The notes below the pieces were generated by a model. The model did no database searches and was not told where the DNA came from. It was given only the letters and a program-made list of their open reading frames with translations. A program made the translations under genes and the position numbers. Positions 17,259-26,332 of a DNA stretch of 64,000 nucleotides are shown here, in pieces. The stretch covers positions 1 through 64,000 of the forward strand of contig CABUTR010000007.1 in assembly GCA_902494555.1 (NCBI GenBank). The letters run 5' to 3'. The stretch comes from an uncultured Collinsella sp. GTDB lineage: Bacteria > Actinomycetota > Coriobacteriia > Coriobacteriales > Coriobacteriaceae. The stretch's first letter is position 1, and every line of letters starts with the position of its first letter.

Positions 17259-19139
17259 ATGTGCGGTTTTGTCGGTTTTGTCGGTGGGACGGATAACCAA
17301 TCCGAGGTGCTCACCAAGATGATGGACCGCATTGTCCATCGCGGTCCCGACATGGGCGGTCAGTTTATCGACGGCCGCGTTGCCCTCGGCTTCCGCCGCC
17401 TGTCGATCCTCGACCTGACCGAGGCTGGCGCCCAACCCATGGCCAACGAGGACGGTAGCGTCGTCATTGTCTTCAACGGCGAGATCTACAACTTCCAAGA
17501 ACTCCGTTCCGAGCTCGAGGCCAAGGGCTACAAGTTCCACTGCGGCGCCGACACCGAGAGCCTCCTGCACGGCTACGAGGAGTGGGGCGAGGCCGTCCTC
17601 GATCGCCTGCGCGGTATGTACGCCTTCGTCATCTGGGACAAGAAGAAGAACAAGCTTTTTGGCGCCCGCGATATCTTTGGCATCAAGCCGCTCTACTACT
17701 ATCCCATGGCCGATGCGGGCGACGGTGCTCCGGGCGTGCTCTTTGGTTCCGAGATCAAGAGCTTCCTGGACTACCCGCACTTCCACAAGGCGGTCAACAA
17801 AAAGGCCCTGCGTCCGTACATGACGCTGCAGTATTCGGCAACCGAGGAGACCTTCTTTGAGGGTGTCTACAAGCTGCCGCCGGCGCATTACTTTACCGTA
17901 GACATCCCGACCGGCAAGATGAACATCGAGCGCTACTGGGATTGCGATTACTCTGCCGTCGAGAAGCCGTTTGAGGAGTACGTCGACGAGCTGGACGAGG
18001 TCGTGCACGAGAGCGTCGAGGCCCATCGCATCGCCGACGTCAAGGTCGCGTCGTTCCTCTCCGGCGGCGTCGACTCCAGCTACATCGCCGCTTGCCTCAT
18101 GCCCGACAAGACCTTCTCGGTGGGCTTCGATTACAAGAACTTCAATGAGACTAACTACGCCAAGGAGCTTTCCGATAAGCTCGGCGTCGAGAACGTTCGC
18201 AAGATGATTACCGCCGACGAGTTCTTCGGTGCGCTCGAGGACATCCAGTATCACATGGACGAGCCGCAGTCCAACCTGTCTTCCGTGCCGCTGTGGTTCT
18301 TGGCCGAGATGGCCCGCAAGGACGTCACCGTCGTGCTTTCGGGCGAAGGCGCCGACGAGCTCTTTGGCGGCTACGCCTACTACGAGGACACGGTCCCGGT
18401 CCGCAAGTACAAAAAGATGGTGCCGCTGCCCATCCGTCGCGCGCTCGGTAACCTGGCGTTGCATATGCCGTATTTCAAGGGACATAACTTCCTGGTCAAG
18501 GGTGCCGAGATCCCCGAGAAGTCGTTCCTGGGACAGGCTCTGGTATGGCCGGAGCGCGAGGTCGACGACGTGCTCAAGCCCGAGTACAACACCGGCGATG
18601 GCGCCTTCGAGCTTGCCGCTCCCATCTATGCGCGCGTGAAGGGTCAGCCCGAGCTGGTCAAGAAGCAGTACCTGGACATGAACATGTGGCTCCCGGGCGA
18701 CATTCTGCTCAAGGCCGACAAGATGTGCATGGCGCACTCGCTGGAGCTGCGCGTGCCCTTCCTGGACCGCAAAGTCATGGAGTTCGCCGAGCACATTCCC
18801 GACCGCTACCGCATCAACGAGAACGGCAACAAACAGGTACTCCGCCACGCTGCCAACAAGTCGTTGCCCGATGAGTGGGCCACCCGTCCCAAGGTTGGCT
18901 TCCCGGTGCCGATTGTCTACTGGCTGCGCGAGCAAAAGTGGTACGACTATGTCAAGGAGTACTTCACCGCGCCGTGGGCAAGCGAGTTCTTCGATACCGA
19001 CGAGCTCATGCACCTGCTCGATCTGCACTTTGCGGGCAAGGGCGATTTCCAGCGCAAGATCTATACGCCGCTCGTGTTCCTGGTGTGGTACAAGCGCTTC
19101 TTTATCGACGAGGACCAGCCCGCTGTTCAGGCTGCCTAG
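17259..19139 (+). CDS. asnB: Glutamine-hydrolysing asparagine synthetase
   Basis: This 626-residue cytosolic enzyme makes asparagine from aspartate, ATP and glutamine-derived ammonia. The N-terminal class-II glutaminase domain begins MCGFVGFVGG, with Cys2 as nucleophile once Met is removed, and has FNGEIYNFQELR. The ATP-pyrophosphatase domain has SGGVDSSYIAAC near residue 267 and the later SGEGADELFGGYAYYE. LELRVPFLDR and RPKVGFPVP mark the C-terminal part. GAGGGG precedes ATG 17259. It stands alone, with its own terminator after the stop. Confidence 0.96.
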   Translation: MCGFVGFVGGTDNQSEVLTKMMDRIVHRGPDMGGQFIDGRVALGFRRLSILDLTEAGAQPMANEDGSVVIVFNGEIYNFQELRSELEAKGYKFHCGADTESLLHGYEEWGEAVLDRLRGMYAFVIWDKKKNKLFGARDIFGIKPLYYYPMADAGDGAPGVLFGSEIKSFLDYPHFHKAVNKKALRPYMTLQYSATEETFFEGVYKLPPAHYFTVDIPTGKMNIERYWDCDYSAVEKPFEEYVDELDEVVHESVEAHRIADVKVASFLSGGVDSSYIAACLMPDKTFSVGFDYKNFNETNYAKELSDKLGVENVRKMITADEFFGALEDIQYHMDEPQSNLSSVPLWFLAEMARKDVTVVLSGEGADELFGGYAYYEDTVPVRKYKKMVPLPIRRALGNLALHMPYFKGHNFLVKGAEIPEKSFLGQALVWPEREVDDVLKPEYNTGDGAFELAAPIYARVKGQPELVKKQYLDMNMWLPGDILLKADKMCMAHSLELRVPFLDRKVMEFAEHIPDRYRINENGNKQVLRHAANKSLPDEWATRPKVGFPVPIVYWLREQKWYDYVKEYFTAPWASEFFDTDELMHLLDLHFAGKGDFQRKIYTPLVFLVWYKRFFIDEDQPAVQAA

Positions 19140-19165
19140 CCTCGGCTTACGAACGCCTGCGCGTA

Positions 19166-19190
19166 ACGGCTCCTCCGGGAGCCGTTTTTG
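19166..19190 (+). terminator. Intrinsic terminator of asnB
   Basis: ACGGCTCC-TCCG-GGAGCCGT (19166-19185) is followed by TTTTTG. Confidence 0.85.
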
Positions 19191-19251
19191 CGTGGGTGCG
19201 TTTCAGTTACTATAAAAACCGTCCCTGCCAAATGGCTGAGAAAGGTGAAAG

Positions 19252-20814
19252 ATGCACCATTCGGATTCCGCGACCGTGACCACGGTCGATACGCTTGCCA
19301 AGCTTCTCGATGTGTGCGGCGAGCTGCGCGCATCAGAGCAGGTTGACGAGCGTGCCGTGACCGGCTGCTCGTTTGATTCGCGCGCGGTCTCGGCAGGTGA
19401 CGTGTTCTTTTGCAAAGGCGCTGCCTTTAAGCCCGCGTTTTTGAGCATGGCGCTCGATGCGGGTGCCGTCGCATTTGTGTGCGAAGAGTCGCTGGTCGAG
19501 TCTCTGGAGCCGCTGGCGCAGGAGAGCGGTGCTGCGATGCTGGTTGTTGATAGCGTTCGCACGGCCATGGCCCTGTTGCCGCCGGAGGTCTACGACCGTC
19601 CCGACCACGACGTCAAGATCGTGGGCATCACCGGTACCAAGGGAAAGACCACGGCCGCTTTTATGCTTCAGTCCATCATCAAGGCAGCGGGCGAATCCTG
19701 CGGCATGATCGGCTCGGTGAGTACCGACGATGGCATCGAGTGCTACGAGAGCACCAATACTACGCCCGAGGCCCCCGAGGTCTGGCGCCATATCGCCAAC
19801 TGCCGTGAGTCCGGTCGCCAGTCCATGGTCATGGAGGTCTCGAGCCAGGCGCTCAAGTACCAACGCGTCGAGAATCTGCCGTTTGACGTGGCGTGCTTCC
19901 TCAATATCGGGCGTGACCACATCTCACCGATCGAGCACCCGACCTTCGAGGATTATTTTGAGAGCAAGCTCAGGATCTTTGATCAGGCTAAGACCGCCGT
20001 AGTGAATCTGGGCACCGATGAAGTCGAACGCGTGCTGGAGGCCGCGTCGACGGCCGAGCGCTTGGTGACCGTTGGCATCGAGCATCCCGAGGCGAGCCTG
20101 TGGGCAAGCGATGTCCGCATGGTCGGCTTTAACATCGAGTTTAACCTGCATGGCATGAGCGCCGACGAGCCCGAGGCGGGGGAGAAGGTCCTGCTGGGTA
20201 TCGCGGGAGACTTTAACGTGGAGAACGCGCTGGTCGCTATCGCCGCCGCGCGCGAGATTGGCATCGGAATCGATGCCATCAAGAAGGGCCTCTTCAAGCT
20301 TCGTGTGCCGGGCCGCATGGAGGTCGTGGAGTCGAAGGACGGCCGCGTGATCTGCGTCGTTGACTATGCGCACAACCAGCTTTCGTTCCGTTCGCTTTTC
20401 TCGTCGGTCAAGCGCGCGTTTCCCACTAGCCCCGTCATTGCAGTGTTTGGCGCTGCCGGCGGCAAGGCGCAGGAGCGCCGCGAGCAGCTTCCGCGCGAGG
20501 CCGCACCATATTCTGATCTGCTGATCTTTGCCAACGAGGACCCGGCTCACGAGGACCCGATGAAGGTCTGTCGCGAGCTTGCCGAACATGTTCCCGACGA
20601 TACACCGAACAAGATCATCCTCGATCGCGAAGCCGCTGTGCATGCGGCGTTCAAGGCGGCGCGCGAGGAGTACGTCAACCCCGATGCTCCCACCATTGTC
20701 TTGCTGCTGGCAAAGGGTGACGAGGAGCTCATGCACGTGGGCGACGAGTTCGTGCCCATCGAGAGCGACCTTTCGTTGGCCAATCGCCTGATCGATGTTA
20801 CCCAGTTTGACTAA
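19252..20814 (+). CDS. murE: Mur ligase, MurE type (UDP-MurNAc-Ala-Glu amino-acid ligase)
   Basis: This 520-residue cytosolic ligase adds the third residue to the peptidoglycan stem peptide. N-terminal UDP-binding domain has SFDSRAVSAGDVFFCKGAAF; the central ATPase has GITGTKGKTT near residue 125 and EVSSQALKY, and NIGRDHISPIEH; the C-terminal domain has RVPGRMEVVESKDGR and DYAHN. Where diaminopimelate-adding enzymes carry DNPR, this protein reads NEDPAHEDPM, closer to the D-x-P-A form of lysine/ornithine-adding enzymes, so a non-DAP diamino acid is likely (inference). It is 520 residues, within family range. It starts a run with a HAD phosphatase and murI. Confidence 0.88.
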   Translation: MHHSDSATVTTVDTLAKLLDVCGELRASEQVDERAVTGCSFDSRAVSAGDVFFCKGAAFKPAFLSMALDAGAVAFVCEESLVESLEPLAQESGAAMLVVDSVRTAMALLPPEVYDRPDHDVKIVGITGTKGKTTAAFMLQSIIKAAGESCGMIGSVSTDDGIECYESTNTTPEAPEVWRHIANCRESGRQSMVMEVSSQALKYQRVENLPFDVACFLNIGRDHISPIEHPTFEDYFESKLRIFDQAKTAVVNLGTDEVERVLEAASTAERLVTVGIEHPEASLWASDVRMVGFNIEFNLHGMSADEPEAGEKVLLGIAGDFNVENALVAIAAAREIGIGIDAIKKGLFKLRVPGRMEVVESKDGRVICVVDYAHNQLSFRSLFSSVKRAFPTSPVIAVFGAAGGKAQERREQLPREAAPYSDLLIFANEDPAHEDPMKVCRELAEHVPDDTPNKIILDREAAVHAAFKAAREEYVNPDAPTIVLLLAKGDEELMHVGDEFVPIESDLSLANRLIDVTQFD

Positions 20815-20921
20815 TGAACCATGACGGCGGCGGCGCCCTGAGTGCGCTGTCGCCATAAGCGTGTTCCCTCAAGCAAAGCATGCCGTCCAAGTCCAAACCC
20901 TTCTACGTAAACGGAGTAACC

Positions 20922-21833
20922 ATGTCCCACAACACCCTGCCGACCGTTGCCGAGCTTTCGGGCGAGATGCGCGAGCGCTTGGCCAAGGTCAAGTACGTCT
21001 TTACCGACCTGGATGCCACGATGCTCGCACCCGGCTCGTGCGTGCTGCGCGACAACGACGGCAACCCCTCGACCAAACTCGTCGAGGCCGTCGTGGCACT
21101 TGCCCGCGCCGGTATTCAGGTGGTTCCCACCTCGGGCCGCAACCGCACCATGATCCACGAGGACGCGCGCGTGCTCGGCCTCAACTCCTACATTGGTGAG
21201 ATGGGCGGCCTGGTCATGTACGACCTCAAAGCCAACGATTGGGAGTATCTGACCGGCGACATGCCCTACGACCCCTCTTGCGGTCTCACGCCGCACCAGG
21301 TGATCGAGCAGACCGGTGTGTGCGAGAAGATCCTCGCCCGCTGGCCGCACAAGATCGAGTATCACAACGACATGTCGACCGGCTACAAGTACCGCGAGGT
21401 CACCGTCGGCATGCGCGGCGACATCCCCGATGACGAGGCGCAGGCCATCCTCGACGAGGCCGGCTGCGGCCTGGTGTGGGCCTGTAACGGTCGCCTGACG
21501 CATCTGTCCAAGCCGACGACGCTCGAGCTCGATTGCGTCGAGGACGGTCGCGCATTCAACATCAACCCCGCGGGCCTCAACAAAGGCGTCGCCATTGCGC
21601 GCTTCTGCGAGCACCTGGGGATCGAGCGCGAGGAGACACTCGCACTCGGTGACTCCGAGTCCGACTTCTACATGGCCGATCACGTGGGCACGTTCTGCCT
21701 GGTCGAGAATGGCCTGACGAGCGCCGGCGCGCCCGAGTTCCTGGCTGCTTGCGAGAACGCTTTCGTTACGCGCGGCAAAATTGTCGACGGTTGGGCGGCG
21801 ACGGCAGAGCTGCTGGTCGCGGCGCGTTCGTAG
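20922..21833 (+). CDS. HAD-superfamily hydrolase (Cof type)
   Basis: This 303-residue cytosolic phosphatase of the HAD class-IIB (Cof/sugar-phosphatase) group has the nucleophile motif FTDLDATML (DxDxT-like), PTSGRNRTM as motif II, the Lys region NPAGLNKGVAIARF, and LGDSESDFYMAD as motif IV. A cap domain sits between motifs II and III. The start ATG 20922 has a GGAG seven bases upstream; the in-frame ATG at 20880 has none. The substrate is unknown. It lies between murE and murI with about 100 and 50 bp gaps. Confidence 0.85.
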   Translation: MSHNTLPTVAELSGEMRERLAKVKYVFTDLDATMLAPGSCVLRDNDGNPSTKLVEAVVALARAGIQVVPTSGRNRTMIHEDARVLGLNSYIGEMGGLVMYDLKANDWEYLTGDMPYDPSCGLTPHQVIEQTGVCEKILARWPHKIEYHNDMSTGYKYREVTVGMRGDIPDDEAQAILDEAGCGLVWACNGRLTHLSKPTTLELDCVEDGRAFNINPAGLNKGVAIARFCEHLGIEREETLALGDSESDFYMADHVGTFCLVENGLTSAGAPEFLAACENAFVTRGKIVDGWAATAELLVAARS

Positions 21834-21884
21834 CGCGGCGTCGCCGCACTTGGACATGTCTTTTCGAGAGAGACTGGTGAGGTA

Positions 21885-22769
21885 ATGTCCGATATCGAGA
21901 ATCCGGCAGGCGACACGCGCCCGATTGGCGTGTTCGATTCTGGTTTGGGCGGTCTGACGGTTGCGCGCGCCATCGCGACGGCGCTGCCGCACGAGTCCGT
22001 CTACTACTTCGGCGACACCAAACGCTGCCCCTACGGCACGCGCACCGAGGATGAGGTGCGCTCGTTTGCGTTGCAGGCGGGCCGTTGGCTGTCGAAGCAC
22101 GACGTCAAAATTATGGTCATCGCCTGCAACACGGCGACCGCCGCGGCCTTGCGTCTGGCCCAGCAGGTGCTCGACGTTCCCGTGATCGGCGTGATCGCGC
22201 CGGGTGCCCGTGCGGCAATCAACAGCACCCGTTCGCGTCGCGTGGGCGTGCTCGCCACCAACCTCACCATTCGCTCGGGCGCCTACACGCGCGCCATCCA
22301 GGACCTGGATGCCGGCGTGGACGTGTACGGCTGCCCTGCTTCGAGCTTTGTCGAGGTCGTCGAGCATGAGCTCGCGTCGGGTGCACATCTGCAAGAGCAG
22401 TGGCTTGAGAACGAGGACATCTTCGATACGCCTGCCGTGCGTGCGCTGGTGGGTGCCACGGTTGAGCCGCTGCGCGACCACGGTATCGATACCGTGGTGC
22501 TCGGCTGTACGCATTTTCCGCTGTTGGTGGGACCTATCCGCCATGCGCTGGGGCCTGGGGTGCGCGTCGTGAGTTCCGCCGAGGAGACCACGCGCGAGCT
22601 GACCGACATTCTTACGCGCCGCGAGCAGCTGGCGGGCGACGCCGCCGAGCCGCAGCATCGTTTTGCCACGACGGCCGATAACATTGCCGAGTTTGCGGTA
22701 GCGGGCAGCTTTATCTTTGGTCAGCCGCTCAAGAGCATCGAACATATCGATATCGATGAGCTGAAATAG
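21885..22769 (+). CDS. murI: Glutamate racemase
   Basis: This 294-residue enzyme supplies D-glutamate for peptidoglycan by cofactor-free racemisation with two cysteines. GVFDSGLGGLTVARAI opens the protein, the first catalytic cysteine is Cys81 in ACNTATAAA, and the second is Cys208 in LGCTHFPLL. Length is normal. GGTGAGG precedes ATG 21885. The murE-HAD-murI run groups two peptidoglycan precursor enzymes. Confidence 0.96.
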   Translation: MSDIENPAGDTRPIGVFDSGLGGLTVARAIATALPHESVYYFGDTKRCPYGTRTEDEVRSFALQAGRWLSKHDVKIMVIACNTATAAALRLAQQVLDVPVIGVIAPGARAAINSTRSRRVGVLATNLTIRSGAYTRAIQDLDAGVDVYGCPASSFVEVVEHELASGAHLQEQWLENEDIFDTPAVRALVGATVEPLRDHGIDTVVLGCTHFPLLVGPIRHALGPGVRVVSSAEETTRELTDILTRREQLAGDAAEPQHRFATTADNIAEFAVAGSFIFGQPLKSIEHIDIDELK

Positions 22770-22823
22770 ATGTAAGACCGCCGCCAAAGCCTTCGCCACA
22801 TCTTTTGCCGAAAGGATATTTCT

Positions 22824-23549
22824 ATGGAGTACATGCAGGTCAACCGCGCCAACGGCCGCGCCGCCAACGAGTTGCGCCCCGTTAAGCTCACCCGTGGCGT
22901 CATGAAGCACGCCCACGGCTCGTGTTTGGCCGAGTTCGGCGACACGCGCGTGCTGTGCGCCGCCACTATCGAGGAGGGCGTGCCGGGCTGGCGAAAGGGA
23001 GCTAAGGCCGGCTGGGTGACCGCGGAATACGCCATGCTGCCGGCGTCGACCGGCAAGCGCTGCAAGCGCGAGCACGCCAACCGCAAGGGCCGCTCCATGG
23101 AGATCGAGCGCCTCATTGGCCGCAGCCTGCGTGCCGTCGTCAACATGAAGGCGCTCGGCGAGTACACCGTCACCGTCGACTGCGACGTGATCCAGGCCGA
23201 TGGCGGTACGCGTACGGCGAGCATTACCGGCGCCTGGGTGGCGCTGCACGACGCCCTCGCCATGTGGGTCGAGGCGGGCAAAATCGAGCGCATCCCGCTT
23301 ACCGGCCAGGTGGCCGCCATCTCCATGGGCGTTGTCGACGGCAATACGCTGCTTGACCTCGATTATTCCGAGGACAGCCATGCCGAAGTCGACATGAACC
23401 TCGTCGCCACCGACACCGGTGAGATGATTGAGCTCCAGGGCACCGGCGAGCAGGCGCCCTTTGACCGTAAGCGCCTCAACGCCCTGCTCGACCTGGGCGA
23501 CAAAGGCATCGCCGAGCTCATCGAGCTCCAGCGCCAGGCCCTCGCCTAA
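22824..23549 (+). CDS. rph: Ribonuclease PH
   Basis: This 241-residue phosphorolytic 3'-5' exonuclease trims tRNA precursors. Conserved parts are GSCLAEFGDTRVLCAATIEEG, the Arg-rich KGRSMEIERLIGRSLRAVV, DCDVIQADGGTRTASITG and the phosphate-site region, and DLDYSEDSHAEVDMN. It is followed after 143 bp by the dITP/XTP pyrophosphatase, the same rph-rdgB pairing seen in many bacteria. Confidence 0.96.
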   Translation: MEYMQVNRANGRAANELRPVKLTRGVMKHAHGSCLAEFGDTRVLCAATIEEGVPGWRKGAKAGWVTAEYAMLPASTGKRCKREHANRKGRSMEIERLIGRSLRAVVNMKALGEYTVTVDCDVIQADGGTRTASITGAWVALHDALAMWVEAGKIERIPLTGQVAAISMGVVDGNTLLDLDYSEDSHAEVDMNLVATDTGEMIELQGTGEQAPFDRKRLNALLDLGDKGIAELIELQRQALA

Positions 23550-23583
23550 CCTACCAAAAAGTGACAGGTTTATTTTGGCAGGT
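23550..23583 (+). terminator. Hairpin after rph
   Basis: ACCTACCAAAA pairs with TTTTGGCAGGT with one mismatch (23550-23560 with 23573-23583); a short T-containing tail follows. Confidence 0.45.
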
Positions 23584-23692
23584 CTTATCTGGGAAAACGT
23601 CGAAGTATAAGACTGCCGTTGATTGAGAGGGGAGAGGCAGAGGCCCTCGTCGCCCTCGACGCGGCATTGCTATAGAGACAAGGAGGCCAGTT

Positions 23693-24334
23693 ATGGCACT
23701 TGAGAAGATCGACATCGACACCCTCGACCCGGCGGCAACCATCGTCGTGGCAACCGGGAACGCCCATAAGCTCACCGAGATCGAGGCCATTTTGGGCAAG
23801 GTCATGCCCGAGGTGCGCTTTGTGGCGCTCGGCCAGCTGGGCGATTTTGAGGACCCCGAGGAAAACGGCACGACGTTTTTGGAGAACGCCATCATCAAGG
23901 CCCAGGCTGCGGTCGAGGAGACGGGCCTTATGGCCATCGCCGACGATTCGGGCCTGGTCGTCGACGCGCTGGACGGCGAGCCCGGCGTGTATAGCGCGCG
24001 CTATGCGGGCGTGCACGGCGACGATGCCGCCAACAACGCTAAGCTCCTCGTTAACCTGGAAGGCGTGGCGGATGAGGATCGCACCGCGCGCTTTATGAGC
24101 GTCGTCGCGCTCATCGACACGGATGGTCTGGTTACCTATGGCGAGGGCGCCTGCGAGGGCGTTATCGCGCACGAGGGTCGCGGCGATCACGGCTTTGGCT
24201 ATGACCCGCTGTTCCTGCCGGTCGACACGCCGGGCAAGACCATGGCCGAGCTGACGGCGGACGAGAAGAATGCCATCAGCCATCGATTCCATGCGCTCGA
24301 GCACCTATCCGCCAAACTGACGGGCGAGGAGTAG
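23693..24334 (+). CDS. rdgB: dITP/XTP pyrophosphatase
   Basis: This 213-residue house-cleaning enzyme (RdgB/HAM1 family) hydrolyses non-canonical purine triphosphates such as dITP and XTP. The signature VVATGNAHKLTEIEAI lies near residue 20, and TTFLENAIIKAQA, IADDSGLVVDAL with YSARYAG, and GHGFGYDPLFLP-like GDHGFGYDPLFLP follow. The ATG at 23693 is preceded by AAGGAGG. The gene ends only 3 bp before dtd, so the two are translated as a pair. Confidence 0.95.
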   Translation: MALEKIDIDTLDPAATIVVATGNAHKLTEIEAILGKVMPEVRFVALGQLGDFEDPEENGTTFLENAIIKAQAAVEETGLMAIADDSGLVVDALDGEPGVYSARYAGVHGDDAANNAKLLVNLEGVADEDRTARFMSVVALIDTDGLVTYGEGACEGVIAHEGRGDHGFGYDPLFLPVDTPGKTMAELTADEKNAISHRFHALEHLSAKLTGEE

Positions 24335-24337
24335 GCC

Positions 24338-24784
24338 GTGCGTGCGGTGGTGCAGCGCGTACTCAACGCCGGCGTGACGGTCGACGGCGAGTGCGTGGGT
24401 CGCATTGGACGCGGCTACCTGGTGCTGCTTGGTGTGGGCCATGGCGATACGCGTGCCGAGGCCGACAAGCTGTGGGGCAAGCTCCGCGGGCTGCGTATCA
24501 ACGAGGACGAGAACGGCAAGACCAACTTGGCGCTTGCCGATGTCGACGGCGAGGTGCTCGTGGTGTCGCAGTTCACGCTGTTTGCCGACTGCCGCCACGG
24601 TCGCCGCCCATCGTTTACGGATGCCGGCGCCCCCGATGTTGCCAACGAGCTCTACGAGTACTTCCTGACGCTTGTGCGCCAAGATGTCGAACACGTGGCG
24701 CACGGCATCTTTGGCGCCGATATGAAAGTCGAATTGGTCAACGACGGCCCATTCACCATCGTCCTCGATACCGACAATCTGTAA
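24338..24784 (+). CDS. dtd: D-aminoacyl-tRNA deacylase
   Basis: This 148-residue enzyme recycles tRNAs mischarged with D-amino acids. It begins with the family signature MRAVVQRVLNAGVTVDGE from a GTG start at 24338, three bases after the rdgB stop. LGVGHGDT and VVSQFTLFADCRHGRRPSFT (the SQFTL substrate motif) and the late GPFTIVLDT-type end (NDGPFTIVLDTD) are present. Length is typical. Confidence 0.95.
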   Translation: MRAVVQRVLNAGVTVDGECVGRIGRGYLVLLGVGHGDTRAEADKLWGKLRGLRINEDENGKTNLALADVDGEVLVVSQFTLFADCRHGRRPSFTDAGAPDVANELYEYFLTLVRQDVEHVAHGIFGADMKVELVNDGPFTIVLDTDNL

Positions 24785-24801
24785 GTAGCCAAATTAGCTA
24801 C

Positions 24802-24831
24802 TTGCGCGTGTTTGTAACAGGGTGCTATAGT
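24802..24831 (+). promoter_or_regulatory. Candidate promoter for veg-ispE
   Basis: TTGCGC (24802-24807), an 18-bp spacer and TATAGT (24826-24831) lie 68 bp before veg, just after dtd, where a small AAGTAGC/GCTACTT hairpin also occurs. Confidence 0.5.
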
Positions 24832-24898
24832 ATTAGAGTTTTGTCTATCTTAGGGGTATTATCCCCTTTTTGAATTGCACCTTCTGGAGGCCCTGTTC

Positions 24899-25195
24899 AT
24901 GGAAGAGATGGAAGTCAATCATGTCGACGACATCCACGAGAAGCTGACCGATATGGTGGGCGATCGCGTCAAGGTTAAGGCCAACATGGGCCGTACCCGC
25001 GTCGTCGAGCGCATGGGCACCATCAAGAGCGTCCACCCCGCCGTCTTTATCGTCGAGGTTGACGAGCGTCGCGGCCGCAAGTCGCGTCAGTCCTACCAGT
25101 ATATCGATGTCCTTACCGGCCAGGTCGAACTGTTCGACCCCGAGAGCGGCGAGCATATCTTTACCCCGCTCGGCAACCAGCTCGAGGAGCACTAA
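24899..25195 (+). CDS. veg: Veg-family protein
   Basis: A 98-residue small basic protein of the Veg (DUF1021) family, with HEKLTDMVGDRVKVKANMGR and the conserved HPAVFIVEVDE and SYQYIDVLTGQVELF. In Bacillus the homologue influences biofilm gene control; its molecular role is not settled. ATG 24899 is preceded by CTGGAGG; an in-frame TTG at 24875 is less likely. ispE starts three bases after the stop, as in the common veg-ispE arrangement. Confidence 0.88.
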   Translation: MEEMEVNHVDDIHEKLTDMVGDRVKVKANMGRTRVVERMGTIKSVHPAVFIVEVDERRGRKSRQSYQYIDVLTGQVELFDPESGEHIFTPLGNQLEEH

Positions 25196-25197
25196 CG

Positions 25198-26094
25198 GTG
25201 ACCGATCGGTCCCTCATCCTTACCGCGCCGGCAAAGATTAACCTCTATCTAGGGGTTCATACCGAGCGCGATGCCCGCGGCTATCACAGGGTCGATTCCC
25301 TGATGGCAGCCGTCGGTCTAGCCGATACCGTGACGGTCACGCCGGCGCAGGCGTTGACCGTCCAAACCGTTCCGGCATCCGATTTTCCCATGCAAAAAAA
25401 TACGGCTTATCGGGCGGCAATCGCTATGGCCGAACATTACGGTCGTGATGCCAACGTGTGCGTGACGATTGAAAAGCGTATCCCGCTGTGCGCCGGCCTG
25501 GGAGGTCCCTCGACGGATGCCGCCGCGGTCATTGTTGCCTTGGCCGAGCTGTGGGATATCGACCGCACCGATCCTGCGCTCGATGACATCGCTCGTGGCA
25601 TTGGCGCCGATGTGCCGTTCTTTTTGCACGCGAGTCCCGCATTCTACGTGGGCGGGGGAGATGTGCTGGCCACTGAGTATCCTGTGCTTCCGGCGACGCC
25701 TGTCGTATTGGTTAAGCCGCACGAGACGAGCGTTTCAACGGTTGAGGCGTATCGGCGATTTGATGAGAGCCCGCTGCCCGCGGACAAACCCGGAGCGATT
25801 GCTTCCGCCTTACACGCCGGTGATGCCGAGACGGCATATGCACTCATCCATAACAACCTGGGTGTCATTTCCGCACAGATGGAGCCGCAGATTCAAACGG
25901 TCCTCGACTGGCTGCGTAAACAGGACGGCACCGTTGCTGTAGATGTGTGCGGATCGGGTGCCTGCTCGTTTGCCATTTGCGACACCGCCGCTACGGCAGT
26001 CCATCTTGCGGTGGTCGCCCAGCAAAACGGCTGGTGGTCTTGTGCAACGGAGCTCATCCCTAACGCGGTTTGCATCGACGCGCCAAAGAAATAA
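25198..26094 (+). CDS. ispE: 4-diphosphocytidyl-2-C-methyl-D-erythritol kinase
   Basis: This 298-residue GHMP kinase phosphorylates CDP-methylerythritol in the MEP isoprenoid pathway. It starts at GTG 25198 immediately after veg. The opening TAPAKINLYLGV is the family hallmark, and the ATP loop RIPLCAGLGGPSTDAAAV and late SGSGACSFAI (glycine-rich) are clear. ispD and ispF occur together at 39.5 kb, so three steps of the pathway are encoded in this window. Confidence 0.95.
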   Translation: MTDRSLILTAPAKINLYLGVHTERDARGYHRVDSLMAAVGLADTVTVTPAQALTVQTVPASDFPMQKNTAYRAAIAMAEHYGRDANVCVTIEKRIPLCAGLGGPSTDAAAVIVALAELWDIDRTDPALDDIARGIGADVPFFLHASPAFYVGGGDVLATEYPVLPATPVVLVKPHETSVSTVEAYRRFDESPLPADKPGAIASALHAGDAETAYALIHNNLGVISAQMEPQIQTVLDWLRKQDGTVAVDVCGSGACSFAICDTAATAVHLAVVAQQNGWWSCATELIPNAVCIDAPKK

Positions 26095-26143
26095 AAATTT
26101 CTCTAGCACGCGGCGAAAATCTTTGTTACTATAGTCGAGCTAA

Positions 26144-26220
26144 CGGGTTGTGGCTCAGTTTGGTAGAGCACTGCGTTCGGGACGCAGGGGTCGCTGGTTC
26201 AAATCCAGTCAACCCGACCA
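26144..26220 (+). tRNA. tRNA-Pro (CGG)
   Basis: Cloverleaf with acceptor CGGGTTG/CAACCCG, anticodon arm CTGCG-TTCGGGA-CGCAG giving CGG, T-arm CTGGTTCAAATCCAG and encoded ACCA. A terminator follows within a dozen bases. Confidence 0.96.
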
Positions 26221-26231
26221 GAGCATGAGGA

Positions 26232-26259
26232 GGGACCGCTTCTTGCGGTCCCTTTTTTT
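26232..26259 (+). terminator. Terminator of tRNA-Pro
   Basis: GGGACCGC-TTCTT-GCGGTCCC (26232-26252) followed by TTTTTTT. Confidence 0.92.
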
Positions 26260-26267
26260 AGCTATTG

Positions 26268-26296
26268 TTGTGATACCGCGATACCCGCGGTATACT
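26268..26296 (+). promoter_or_regulatory. tatA promoter with a palindrome filling the spacer
   Basis: TTGTGA (26268-26273), a 17-bp spacer and TATACT (26291-26296). The perfect inverted repeat ATACCGCG-ATACC-CGCGGTAT (26273-26280 with 26286-26293) spans the spacer and enters the -10 box, a typical position for a repressor site. The binding protein is unknown. Confidence 0.65.
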
Positions 26297-26332
26297 CATT
26301 CGAGCTTGTCTCGCTGTATTGTGGAGGTCTAC

